Assembly: GCA_900752215.1 (NCBI GenBank)
Contig: CAADUO010000041.1
Coordinates: 1-36,401 of the forward strand
Direction of reading: 5' to 3'
DNA length: 36,401 nt
Source: an uncultured Collinsella sp.
GTDB taxonomy: Bacteria; Actinomycetota; Coriobacteriia; Coriobacteriales; Coriobacteriaceae
Positions 7,365 to 15,200 of this stretch are shown here, one piece after another. Within the stretch, counting starts at the first letter, position 1. Every line of letters starts with the position of its first letter. The translations under genes and the position numbers were made by a program. The notes beneath the pieces were generated by a model, which saw nothing but the letters and a program-made list of their open reading frames with translations, did no database searches and was not told where the DNA came from.

Positions 7365-8666
7365 TCAAGCCTGAAGGTGATCTTGGATAAGATCACAGAT
7401 GGCTCGGGCGTCGTTGATGTTGATGGCTCGGGTCGCAAAGCCGGCGTCGAAGGCCTGACGCGCCAGGGCCTCGTTGCAGGCAAGGGCCAGCGTGTGGCCA
7501 TCGACCAGGTCGAGCGAGCTCTTGCCGCGCAGACGGTCGACACCGGAGCGCGCGACGACGATGTTGTCGAAGCCCTCGGTCTTGTAACCCTCGATGATCA
7601 CCACGTCGACATCGTTGTAACGCGACAGCAGCTCGCGCGCGGGCATCTCGTCCTCCTCGCGCGTGTCGGCGTACTCCGCCCAGCGCGTGGCACAGATGAG
7701 GCCCACGTGCTTTGATCCGGCCTGGTGATGGCGCCAGGTGTCCTTAGCGGGCACGTCGATATCAAAGCCGTGGTGCCCGTGATGCTTGAGAGAACCCACG
7801 CGCAGGCCGCGGCGGGTGAGCTCGGCGATAACCTTCTCGACGAGTGTGGTCTTGCCCGAGTTTTGGTAGCCGATAAACGCGATCGCGGGGACGGCCGGTG
7901 TCGGAGCTGCGGGCGCGACGGCGACGGGTGCGCCCGCGGGCGCGGCACCGTCAGCGGCCACGGCCTCAACAGCAGCGGCCTGACGCTCTGCGCGGTCCCA
8001 CACGCCCGAGCGGCCGCCCTCCTTGTGCAGCAGGCGCACGTCGACGATCTCCATGCCGCGATCGACCGCCTTGCACATGTCATAGATTGTTAAGCACGCA
8101 GCACTCGCTCCAGTCAGGGCCTCCATCTCGATACCCGTCTTACCCGTCACGCCGGCCGTAACCAATACATGAAAGCCAACCTGCCCGTCAACGCGCGCCG
8201 GCGCCCAGCCCTCGGGCACGTCCTCGGCCGGCGTCCCCGCCGAAGCAATGGGCGCAATGTCGCACTTGCTCTTGGTAATGAGCAACGGATGGCACATGGG
8301 GATGATGTCGCTTGTGCGTTTGATGGCCATAATGCCCGCCACGCGCGCGCAGGCAAGCACGTCGCCCTTTTTGGCGCGGTCCTGCAGCACCATAGCCTGC
8401 GTCTCAGGATGCATGAGGATAGTGCCCTCGGCGATAGCAATGCGATGGGTCTCGGCCTTGTCGGACACGTCGACCATGCGCACCTCGCCCTTGGCGTCCA
8501 CGTGCGTCAGCTCGTCACGACGGGCGTCACGGGCGGGCTCAGTGGCAGCACCGGCAGACGGCTGCGCGCCTGCAACGGCATCGCTGGCCGCAGCCGTGGC
8601 TTTGTGGGCAGACATCGCGGCCCTGCGAGCGGCCTTGGTGGCATCGGCGTACCTGCTCTTGGCCAT
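7365..8666 (-). CDS. moaC: MoaC-MobB fusion: cyclic pyranopterin monophosphate synthase / molybdopterin-guanine dinucleotide adapter
   Basis: This is a two-domain molybdenum-cofactor enzyme of 433 residues. After an Ala-rich N-terminal tail (~50 residues), the MoaC part (about 52-215) shows KKGDVLACARVAGIMA and SDIIPMCHPL, the conserved signature of the enzyme that converts the MoaA product to cyclic pyranopterin monophosphate. An Ala/Pro linker (about 218-260) joins it to a MobB-type P-loop GTPase domain (GYQNSGKTTLVEKVI; later DVVIIEGYKTEGF), which in known systems assists attachment of GMP to the cofactor. ATG 8666 is preceded by GGAGG, which lies inside the last codons of moaA. The gene starts 4 bases after the moaA stop, so it is almost certainly coupled to it. 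The other cofactor genes are not in this window. Confidence 0.93.
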   Translation of the reverse strand: MAKSRYADATKAARRAAMSAHKATAAASDAVAGAQPSAGAATEPARDARRDELTHVDAKGEVRMVDVSDKAETHRIAIAEGTILMHPETQAMVLQDRAKKGDVLACARVAGIMAIKRTSDIIPMCHPLLITKSKCDIAPIASAGTPAEDVPEGWAPARVDGQVGFHVLVTAGVTGKTGIEMEALTGASAACLTIYDMCKAVDRGMEIVDVRLLHKEGGRSGVWDRAERQAAAVEAVAADGAAPAGAPVAVAPAAPTPAVPAIAFIGYQNSGKTTLVEKVIAELTRRGLRVGSLKHHGHHGFDIDVPAKDTWRHHQAGSKHVGLICATRWAEYADTREEDEMPARELLSRYNDVDVVIIEGYKTEGFDNIVVARSGVDRLRGKSSLDLVDGHTLALACNEALARQAFDAGFATRAININDARAICDLIQDHLQA

Positions 8667-8670
8667 ATGA

Positions 8671-9732
8671 TCATCCTCCGATTTGGGACATAAATCGTTG
8701 CGTGCCCTCAATTATCGCGTGTTCCTGCGGTTTGTGGGCCACGGCATCGCGCCAAATCGAAAGTACCTGCATATCATCACCACGGCGCAACGCCTCACGC
8801 ACCGAATACTCGGCATCGCTGAACAGGCACGGACGCACGTTGCCATCGGCCGTCAGGCGCAGACGGTTGCAATTCGCGCAAAAATGGTTGGACATGGCGC
8901 TGATGAAGCCAACCGTTCCCGCCGCGCCCGGAAAGTGCCAGTAGCGCGCAGGGCCCGCGCCGGCAGGAGCGTCGTTGATGTCGAGCGGCTCGAGCTCGAG
9001 CTCGCCCAGTCCCGCCGCCGCGGCCCCGGCATTGATGCGCGCCCGCAGCTCGTCGCTCGGCACGGTGTCGCTCGCGTCCCACAGCTCGGGATTGAGCGCG
9101 GGCGCGTGAGGGTCTACGGCGCAATGCGAGCTCGTGCGCTCGTCACCGATGGGCATGTATTCGATAAAGCGCAGGTGGATGGGTCGGTCGAGCGTGAGCC
9201 GCGCAAGGGCCGCCACATCCTGGTTGAGTCGGCGCACCACAACGCAGTTGACCTTAACGGGCTCAAAGCCCCAAGCCAGCGCCGCGTCGATGCCGGCCAT
9301 GGTCTGCTCGAGTCGACCCAGGCGCGTGATCTTTCCAAAGAGCGTAGGGTCGAGCGTGTCGAGCGAAATGTTGACGCGGTTAAGACCGGCGTCTTTGAGC
9401 TGCGGCGCCAGCTTGGGCAGCAGGGCGCCATTGGTGGTGAGCGAAATGTCCTCGATCTGCGGAATCGCGCGGATATCACGAATGAGCGGAATAATACGGC
9501 GGCTGACCAGCGGCTCGCCACCCGTCAGGCGTACGCGGCGAATGCCCTCCCCCGCCACCATGCGCACAAAGCGGGCGATTTCCTCGGCGCTGAGCAGCTC
9601 GTCGTGTGCACGGGGCGCCACGCCATCGGCCGGCATGCAGTAAATGCAGCGGAAATTGCACTTGTCGGTAACGGCAATGCGCAGGTAGTTGATATCGCGG
9701 CCAAAGCCGTCATGTTGCACGTGCCCGTCCAC
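8671..9732 (-). CDS. moaA: GTP 3',8-cyclase MoaA (radical SAM)
   Basis: MoaA performs the first step of molybdenum-cofactor synthesis, rearranging GTP into the cyclic precursor used by MoaC. The 353-residue protein has the radical-SAM cluster motif CNFRCIYC (C25, C29, C32), the GGEP SAM-binding motif at 71-74 and the C-terminal cluster cysteines C285, C288 and C302 within CANCNRLRLTADGNVRPC. It ends in GG, the conserved MoaA tail needed by its partner reactions. The start is GTG 9732 with GGGAGG five bases upstream. It forms an operon with the downstream moaC-mobB fusion, whose ribosome site lies within the moaA 3' end. A TATTAT hexamer near 9775 on the minus strand may be its -10 box. Confidence 0.95.
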   Translation of the reverse strand: MDGHVQHDGFGRDINYLRIAVTDKCNFRCIYCMPADGVAPRAHDELLSAEEIARFVRMVAGEGIRRVRLTGGEPLVSRRIIPLIRDIRAIPQIEDISLTTNGALLPKLAPQLKDAGLNRVNISLDTLDPTLFGKITRLGRLEQTMAGIDAALAWGFEPVKVNCVVVRRLNQDVAALARLTLDRPIHLRFIEYMPIGDERTSSHCAVDPHAPALNPELWDASDTVPSDELRARINAGAAAAGLGELELEPLDINDAPAGAGPARYWHFPGAAGTVGFISAMSNHFCANCNRLRLTADGNVRPCLFSDAEYSVREALRRGDDMQVLSIWRDAVAHKPQEHAIIEGTQRFMSQIGG

Positions 9733-9864
9733 GCAACCCTCCCCTCACGCGGCGTTTTATTCTTCGGAAAACATAATACCCCATGCGAGAATCATGCCGA
9801 CACCCGTACGACAGGACAGGTCGCTTCGAGCAAAACGGACTTTCCAAGCCCATCCTCAACACGC

Positions 9865-9928
9865 AAACCATCACAACATTCGATGCTTTTCTCGTTTTTG
9901 GCAAAAAACGTCGAATGTTGTGATGGTC
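9865..9928. repeat. Palindromic repeat family 2, copy B
   Basis: Arms at 9867-9885 (ACCATCACAACATTCGATG) and 9909-9927 differ from perfect complementarity by one base and enclose a 23-base A/T-rich loop containing TTTTTGGCAAAAAA. It lies between the start of moaA and the end of the 9968-11005 gene and could terminate the latter. Confidence 0.87.
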
Positions 9929-9967
9929 TGCCTGCCCACGGCACCCCGTAGAAGGACCAAAGCGCCC

Positions 9968-11005
9968 CTAAAGGCCGCCATCCCAGTGTCGAATCACGAA
10001 TTCTCGCAGGTCGTTCTGCCGTTTCTGGAACACCTCGCTTCGGTCGCACTTGAGGCCCATAGCGAGCGCGATGGCGTTCATCGCCCGATGCAATTGCAGC
10101 TGGTGGGCAAACTGAGTCCCGGTGAGGACGATCATCCTAAAGCCCAGCGCGCTCAGCACGGTCATACGCTCCGCGTCCGACGCGCTGCGCTGTTTATCAA
10201 GATGGTCCGAGCCGTTGTATTCAATCCCCGTACCGCTCGCAGGCGCGTATACGTCGATCTCGAAATACCCGGCCTTTGCGAGATACTTGAACTCGTTGGG
10301 AACATCGACCCGATGGTTGAGCTCGATCTTGGCGTATCCCAGCCCGCCCTGGGAACGTTTTGCTACGACCATGATTGCGGTGGCCGTCTCCATGGGCGAA
10401 CGCGCGCCATCGTGCACGCGCTTGAGCACGGCGGCCGCGCGTATAGCCCCCTGACGAGATCGGTTCTCATTGCAATAGGCAATCAAGTCGGCAACGGTGT
10501 ACCTCTGCCCCATCTCGACATAATCGCCTGTCGACAGATGATTCAAATGGTATCGGGCGCAGATTTCGTAGCCATATTCCAGCTGCTCGGGCTCGCTCAT
10601 CCACGAACCCGCTTGGACAAAGCACATGGCCTCATCAACCACCAGAAGGCCCTCTGCCACCTCGATAAGATGGCCTGGAGGTACCGGCGCCCCAAACACG
10701 TGGCACCTAAATCCAGCCGGCGTCGAGCGCTCAAAATCGAAGTTGACGAGCGTGTCGATATGATCGAGCTCTTCTCGTGGAATACCAAGTGAGACCAGAT
10801 AGTCGGTAACGATCCCAACTGCCGTTGAAGCCCTCAGCCCCTTGGCATCGAGTCCCAATTTGGGCAGGCCCGCGGTCGGCTCCGCCTCGTTAGCAAGCGA
10901 GTCCTCATCGTATAGGCTGCTTGCTCGCGAGAGCGGCTCAAACGGACGCTCCACGTTGTGGTACGGCCAGGCAGTCTTATGGGACAGGACGATCGGCAGG
11001 TCCAT
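9968..11005 (-). CDS. AbiEi/DUF559-like protein with PD-(D/E)XK-type C-terminus, function unknown
   Basis: This is a 345-residue cytosolic protein of unknown role. The C-terminal part (about residues 215-320) contains GYFEIDVYA followed by GIEYNGSDH and LGFRMIVLTGTQF, the layout of DUF559/Vsr-like endonuclease folds, in which the EIDV and IEYNG acidic residues occupy the catalytic positions. The N-terminal part (PIVLSHKTAWPYH; LIEVAEGLLVVDEAMCF) resembles AbiEi-like antitoxin/transcription-factor relatives in which such nuclease-fold tails are common. The usual third catalytic lysine is not obvious, so activity is uncertain. ATG 11005 follows GGAGG closely. No partner toxin gene is adjacent. 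The gene stands alone between two copies of repeat family 2. Confidence 0.6.
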   Translation of the reverse strand: MDLPIVLSHKTAWPYHNVERPFEPLSRASSLYDEDSLANEAEPTAGLPKLGLDAKGLRASTAVGIVTDYLVSLGIPREELDHIDTLVNFDFERSTPAGFRCHVFGAPVPPGHLIEVAEGLLVVDEAMCFVQAGSWMSEPEQLEYGYEICARYHLNHLSTGDYVEMGQRYTVADLIAYCNENRSRQGAIRAAAVLKRVHDGARSPMETATAIMVVAKRSQGGLGYAKIELNHRVDVPNEFKYLAKAGYFEIDVYAPASGTGIEYNGSDHLDKQRSASDAERMTVLSALGFRMIVLTGTQFAHQLQLHRAMNAIALAMGLKCDRSEVFQKRQNDLREFVIRHWDGGL

Positions 11006-11106
11006 GAGCCCTCCAATGGAGTCGGATAACCAACCTTATTCCCCTGCCCACGGGTCCGCACACCTTCGCGCGCAAGAAAGCGATTCCGCCCGGTCGAGTG
11101 GCAGAA

Positions 11107-11171
11107 AAACCATCACAACATTCGACGCTTTTCCCGATTTTGGCAAAAAACGTCGAATGTTGTGATGGTTT
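11107..11171. repeat. Palindromic repeat family 2, copy C
   Basis: Perfect 21-bp arms occupy 11107-11127 and 11151-11171, with a 23-base loop (CTTTTCCCGATTTTGGCAAA and three more A). It lies about 50 bases downstream of the ABC exporter operon stop and could terminate that operon on the minus strand. Confidence 0.88.
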
Positions 11172-11220
11172 GAGGCGAGGTGAGAGGCACGGAGGGGTCA
11201 AAGCATCGTGCTCGAACGGG

Positions 11221-13119
11221 TTAATCCAACTCTTTTAAGCCATGCGCCAGCTGCCAGTACTCGCCGTGCTGGGCGAGCAGCTCTTCGTGCGTGCCGCGCT
11301 CGATGATGCGGCCGTGTTCGAGGACCATGATGGCGTCGGCGTCGCGGACAGTGGACAGGCGGTGCGCGATCATAAACGTGGTGCGACCGCGCATGATGCG
11401 GTCCATACCGCGCTCGATGAGCTTTTCGGTGCGCGTGTCGATGGAGCTTGTTGCCTCGTCCAGGATAAGCACCGGCGGGTCGGCCACGGCCACGCGCGCG
11501 ATGGCGAGCAACTGGCGCTGGCCCTGAGACAAGTTGGCGCCATCGGCCGTGACCGGCGTGTCGTAGCCTTGCGGCAGGCGACGGATAAACGAGTCGGCGC
11601 AGGCGGCCTCGGCGGCGGCACGCACCTCCTCGTCGGTCGCGTCGAGCTTGCCAAAGCGGATGTTCTGCGCAATGGTGCCGCTAAACAGGTGCGTATCCTG
11701 CAGCACAATGCCGAGCGACCCGCGCAAGCTGGCCTTGGCAATGTGCTTGACGTCGATGCCGTCGTACGTGATCTCACCATCATCGACCTCGTAGAAGCGG
11801 TTGATGAGGTTAGTGATGGTCGTCTTTCCGGCGCCCGTCGAGCCAACAAAGGCGATCTTTTGCCCCGGCTTGGCGAACAGGTTGAGGTCCGTGAGCACGC
11901 GCGTTCCCGGCACGTAGGAAAAGTCCACGGCATGGAAGCGCACATCGCCGGCAAGCGGGACGAGGCCGCACGTGAGCTCGGTGCCGTCGGCCGCCACCGC
12001 ACGGCCCGACTCGTCAACGGCAGCCACGTCGTGCAGATGCCCATAGGCGCCCACGCCCTTGCCCTCGGGAATCTTCCACGCCCACGCGGCGTCGCCCGTC
12101 TGCACCAGCTCCACGCAGCCCTCGTCCACCTCGGGCTTAAGGTCCATCGCGGCAAACAGGCGCTCGGCACCGGCCAGCGCGTTGAGTAAGAAGTTGCCCA
12201 GCTGCGTAAACTGGTTGATGGGCATGGCCGCCTGGCGCACAAAGACCAGGTAGCTCGCGAGTGCACCCACGTCGGCAAGTCCCTTGATGCAGAGCATGCC
12301 GCCCGCCACGGCGACGATGGCGTAGTTGACGTAGCCGATCACCACGGTCATGGGCACCATGGAGTTGGCATAGCTCACGGCGGCGGTACCGGTGCGGCGA
12401 AGCTCGTCGTTGCGGCAGGTGAAGCCGGCGACATTCGCTGCCTCACGGTTAAAGACCTTGATGACCTTTTGGCCCGAGACCATTTCTTCGATATATCCGT
12501 CCAGGTCGCCAAGCGATGCCTGCTGGGCAGCAAAGAAACGCTTAGAGCGCGCGCCCGAGTAGCGCGCATACAGCACAATGGCCGCATCGCACACGAGTGT
12601 GATAATCGTGAGCTGCCAGTTAAGGATGATGAGCATAGCCGTGGTGCCCACAACCTGAATGGCGGCCTGAATCACGTTGGCAAAGCTGTTGTTAAGCGCC
12701 TCGGAGACGGTGTCGACGTCGTTGGTGAAAAAGCTCATGATGTCGCCCGAGCGCGTGCTGTCAAAATAGCTGAGCGGCAGCGTCTGGATGTGCGCGAACA
12801 GGTCGCGGCGAATATCGGACACCACGTGTTGGGCCGCGCGCACCATAATCTGCGAGTAGCCCAGGGCCGAAAGCACGCCCGCAGCGTAGATGATCGCCGT
12901 CAGGATGACCTGCTTGGCAAGCAGTTCCTCCCCGCCCGTGGCCAAACCGTTAACGATGGGGCGCACCATGTAGGTGCCGGCAAGGCTTGCGATGGCGGCG
13001 ACGGAGGCGAGCACGCCCACCGCGAGCAACGAGAACTTGGCATGCCCCATGTAGGAGAGCAGGCGGCGCACCGTGCGCTTGAGGCCGGCCGGGCGTGCTT
13101 GGGCTGCGGTCTTAGGCAT
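11221..13119 (-). CDS. ABC exporter, half-transporter with canonical ATPase site
   Basis: This 632-residue protein has an N-terminal six-helix ABC exporter domain and a C-terminal ATPase domain. The ATPase shows Walker A GSTGAGKTT, signature LSQGQRQ, Walker B LILDEATSSID with the catalytic glutamate, and the H-loop IAHRLSTV. A ~55-residue polar insertion between the two parts is unusual in length. It pairs with the upstream gene, whose ATPase lacks the catalytic residues, so the two form a heterodimer of the BmrCD/TM287-288 type that exports drugs or lipids. ATG 13119 overlaps the end of the upstream gene by 8 bases and has an AAGGGGG site. The frame upstream of 13119 is only the shadow of the partner gene. 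Confidence 0.92.
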   Translation of the reverse strand: MPKTAAQARPAGLKRTVRRLLSYMGHAKFSLLAVGVLASVAAIASLAGTYMVRPIVNGLATGGEELLAKQVILTAIIYAAGVLSALGYSQIMVRAAQHVVSDIRRDLFAHIQTLPLSYFDSTRSGDIMSFFTNDVDTVSEALNNSFANVIQAAIQVVGTTAMLIILNWQLTIITLVCDAAIVLYARYSGARSKRFFAAQQASLGDLDGYIEEMVSGQKVIKVFNREAANVAGFTCRNDELRRTGTAAVSYANSMVPMTVVIGYVNYAIVAVAGGMLCIKGLADVGALASYLVFVRQAAMPINQFTQLGNFLLNALAGAERLFAAMDLKPEVDEGCVELVQTGDAAWAWKIPEGKGVGAYGHLHDVAAVDESGRAVAADGTELTCGLVPLAGDVRFHAVDFSYVPGTRVLTDLNLFAKPGQKIAFVGSTGAGKTTITNLINRFYEVDDGEITYDGIDVKHIAKASLRGSLGIVLQDTHLFSGTIAQNIRFGKLDATDEEVRAAAEAACADSFIRRLPQGYDTPVTADGANLSQGQRQLLAIARVAVADPPVLILDEATSSIDTRTEKLIERGMDRIMRGRTTFMIAHRLSTVRDADAIMVLEHGRIIERGTHEELLAQHGEYWQLAHGLKELD

Positions 13120-14941
13120 GGCGCTCACCCCCTTCCAAGGGTGATTCGCTAGGGGCGGAGGAAAACGGATCATTCGCGCAGCCATCGTCGCTGCTTCCGG
13201 CGGCGTCCGCGTTCCCCGCAAACTCCATCTGCGAGGCATAAATCTCCTGGTAGATGTTGTCGCCCGCCAGTAGCTCCTCATGCGTGCCCACGCCGTGGAC
13301 ACGACCGTCGTCCAACACCACAATGCGATCGGCATCCATGACGCTCGCGATGCGCTGGGCGATGATGAGCACGGTCGCATTGGGAATCCGAGCGATGTGC
13401 TCGCGAATCTTAGCGTCGGTCGCCATATCGACCGCGCTGGTGGAGTCATCAAAAATGAGCGCGCGCGGATGCTTGAGCAGCGTGCGCGCGATGCACAGGC
13501 GCTGCTTCTGGCCACCCGAAACCCCGGCGCCGCCTTGGCCCAACTCACCGTCCAGCCCGCCGATGCGATCAAGGAACTCGTCCACGCACGCCGCGCGGCA
13601 AGCCGCGAGGAGTTCATCGTCCGACGCCTGCGGATTGCCCCACTGCAGGTTCTCGCGCACGGTACCCGTAAACAGCACATTCTTTTGCAGCACAATGCCC
13701 ACAGCGTCGCGCAAGGCGGCGAGGTCGTAGTCGCGCACGTCGCGTCCGCTCACAAGCACGGCGCCTTCGGTGGCGTCGTACAGGCGCGCAATCAGCTGCA
13801 CAAGCGAGCTCTTGCCCGAGCCCGTGCCGCCGAGGATGCCCACCGTCGAGCCGCTCTCGATGCGAAGGTCGATATGCTCGAGCACATCCTCAGCTGCATC
13901 CGCGCGGTATTTAAAGGAAACGTCGCGAAACTCGATACTGCCGTCCGCTGGCGCCGCAATCGCGAGGTCTCCCGCGGGGTTGGCGATAAAGGGCTCCTCA
14001 TCGAGCACCTCGGCGATACGGCCCACACTCGTAAGAGCGCGCGTGAGCAGCAAAAACACGTTGGAAATCATCATGAGCGAATTCATGATCAGCAGCACGT
14101 AGCTCATAAAGCCCGTGAGCGAGCCCACGCCCAGCTTGCCGGCGAGAATCATGCGGCCGCCAATCCACAGGATGGAGAGCGCAGCCACGTACATCGACAG
14201 CTGAAACACCGGCAGGTTGAGCACCGCGTTGCCAAAGGTCTTCGTCGCAGTGCGCGCGAGCTCGGTATTGACGGTGTCGAACTTGGCCTCCTCGTGCTCG
14301 GTACGAACGTAGGCCTTGACGGCACGCACGGCGGTGAGGTCCTCCTGTACCACGCCGTTGAGGTGGTCCATCGAGGTCTGGAGTTGGCGGTAGAGCGGGC
14401 TCACGCGATAGGTGATGACGCCCAGTACGATTGCCAGCACAGGCAAGATGATCGCAAAGACGGTGGCGAGCGGGCGCGACAGCATCAGCGCGTAGATAAG
14501 GCCGACGATAAGCGTCACCGGGCCGCGCACCATAGGGCGAAAGCCGTTGCCCACAGCATTTTGGATAACGGTGATGTCCGTGGTCATGCGGGTGACGAGC
14601 GAGCTGGCGTCGTAGTTGTCCAGGTTGCCAAAAGCGAGCGTCTGAATCTTTTTGTACTCGGCCTCGCGCAGGTTAGCGCCTAGGCCCGAGGCAACGCGGG
14701 CGGACGTGCGGGCATAACCCAAGCCCAGTACCAGCGAAAGCGCAGCGCACACCAACATGTACGCGCCCTGTAGCAGCATGTAGTTGATATCACACGCAGG
14801 CACGCCCACATCGATGATGTTGGCCATGATGACCGGGATAAACAGCTCGAGCACCGTCTCGACCGACACAAAGAACACGCCGAGGATGGCATCGCGACGG
14901 TATGCCCCTAGATAGGAAAACAGTATTTTGAGATTGCGCAC
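13112..14941 (-). CDS. ABC exporter, half-transporter with degenerate ATPase site
   Basis: This 609-residue half-transporter has six membrane helices in residues ~15-300 and an ATPase domain with Walker A GGTGSGKSS and signature VSGGQKQRL. The Walker B reads LIFDDSTSAVD, with aspartate in place of the catalytic glutamate, and the H-loop reads IAQRIASV, with glutamine in place of histidine. Both changes mark the degenerate site of heterodimeric exporters. The start is GTG 14941; GGGGG lies about 10 bases upstream, a weak ribosome site. The following gene overlaps by 8 bases, so the two subunits are made together. The operon is transcribed divergently from the MATE pump, suggesting a shared drug-response locus. 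Confidence 0.92.
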   Translation of the reverse strand: MRNLKILFSYLGAYRRDAILGVFFVSVETVLELFIPVIMANIIDVGVPACDINYMLLQGAYMLVCAALSLVLGLGYARTSARVASGLGANLREAEYKKIQTLAFGNLDNYDASSLVTRMTTDITVIQNAVGNGFRPMVRGPVTLIVGLIYALMLSRPLATVFAIILPVLAIVLGVITYRVSPLYRQLQTSMDHLNGVVQEDLTAVRAVKAYVRTEHEEAKFDTVNTELARTATKTFGNAVLNLPVFQLSMYVAALSILWIGGRMILAGKLGVGSLTGFMSYVLLIMNSLMMISNVFLLLTRALTSVGRIAEVLDEEPFIANPAGDLAIAAPADGSIEFRDVSFKYRADAAEDVLEHIDLRIESGSTVGILGGTGSGKSSLVQLIARLYDATEGAVLVSGRDVRDYDLAALRDAVGIVLQKNVLFTGTVRENLQWGNPQASDDELLAACRAACVDEFLDRIGGLDGELGQGGAGVSGGQKQRLCIARTLLKHPRALIFDDSTSAVDMATDAKIREHIARIPNATVLIIAQRIASVMDADRIVVLDDGRVHGVGTHEELLAGDNIYQEIYASQMEFAGNADAAGSSDDGCANDPFSSAPSESPLEGGERHA

Positions 14942-14982
14942 GCAGGTTCAACCCCCATCAAACGTTGTTCGCAAACGCACGT

Positions 14983-15010
14983 ATTATTGCGCGCCGAATA
15001 ATGGTGTCAA
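14983..15010 (-). promoter_or_regulatory. Probable sigma-A type promoter of the ABC exporter operon
   Basis: On the minus strand a TTGACA (15010-15005) is followed after 16 bases by AATAAT (14988-14983). The spacer contains ACCATTATTCG; a close copy (CACCATTATTCCG) lies upstream at 15093-15081, about eight helical turns away, and could be a second operator half. Confidence 0.6.
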
Positions 15011-15129
15011 GTATTCCGAAATCGTTTTCTGCAAGGTTAGCGCCGGCGGCGAGTTCTCGTGACGTGTGTCCATATTCACTCGGAATAATGGTGCGCGCGA
15101 TTTTTTTCGTCCCACTGTCGACACAAACC

Positions 15130-15165
15130 TTGACTCTACAATCGTTGTAGGGTTTTCACTACACT
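15130..15165 (+). promoter_or_regulatory. MATE promoter with MerR-type dyad operator
   Basis: TTGACT at 15130-15135 is directly followed by the perfect 15-base palindrome CTACAATCGTTGTAG (15136-15150). A long spacer then leads to a weak -10 (TTCACT or TACACT at 15155-15165). A dyad filling an over-long -35/-10 spacer is the hallmark of MerR-activated promoters, and a MerR-family gene lies downstream in the same unit. Confidence 0.6.
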
Positions 15166-15200
15166 GGTAGCTAAACGAACCAAGCCAGAAAGCCCCGCCC

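Noticed and set aside
11221..13695. N-terminal extension of the canonical ABC subunit
   Set aside because: The extra 192 residues are the shadow of the overlapping partner gene; ATG 13119 has a ribosome site and matches the family's N-terminus.
13280..14683. Long open frame opposite the ABC exporter gene
   Set aside because: The product is His/Arg-rich low-complexity sequence typical of the opposite strand of a GC-rich gene, and the true gene has complete ABC motifs.
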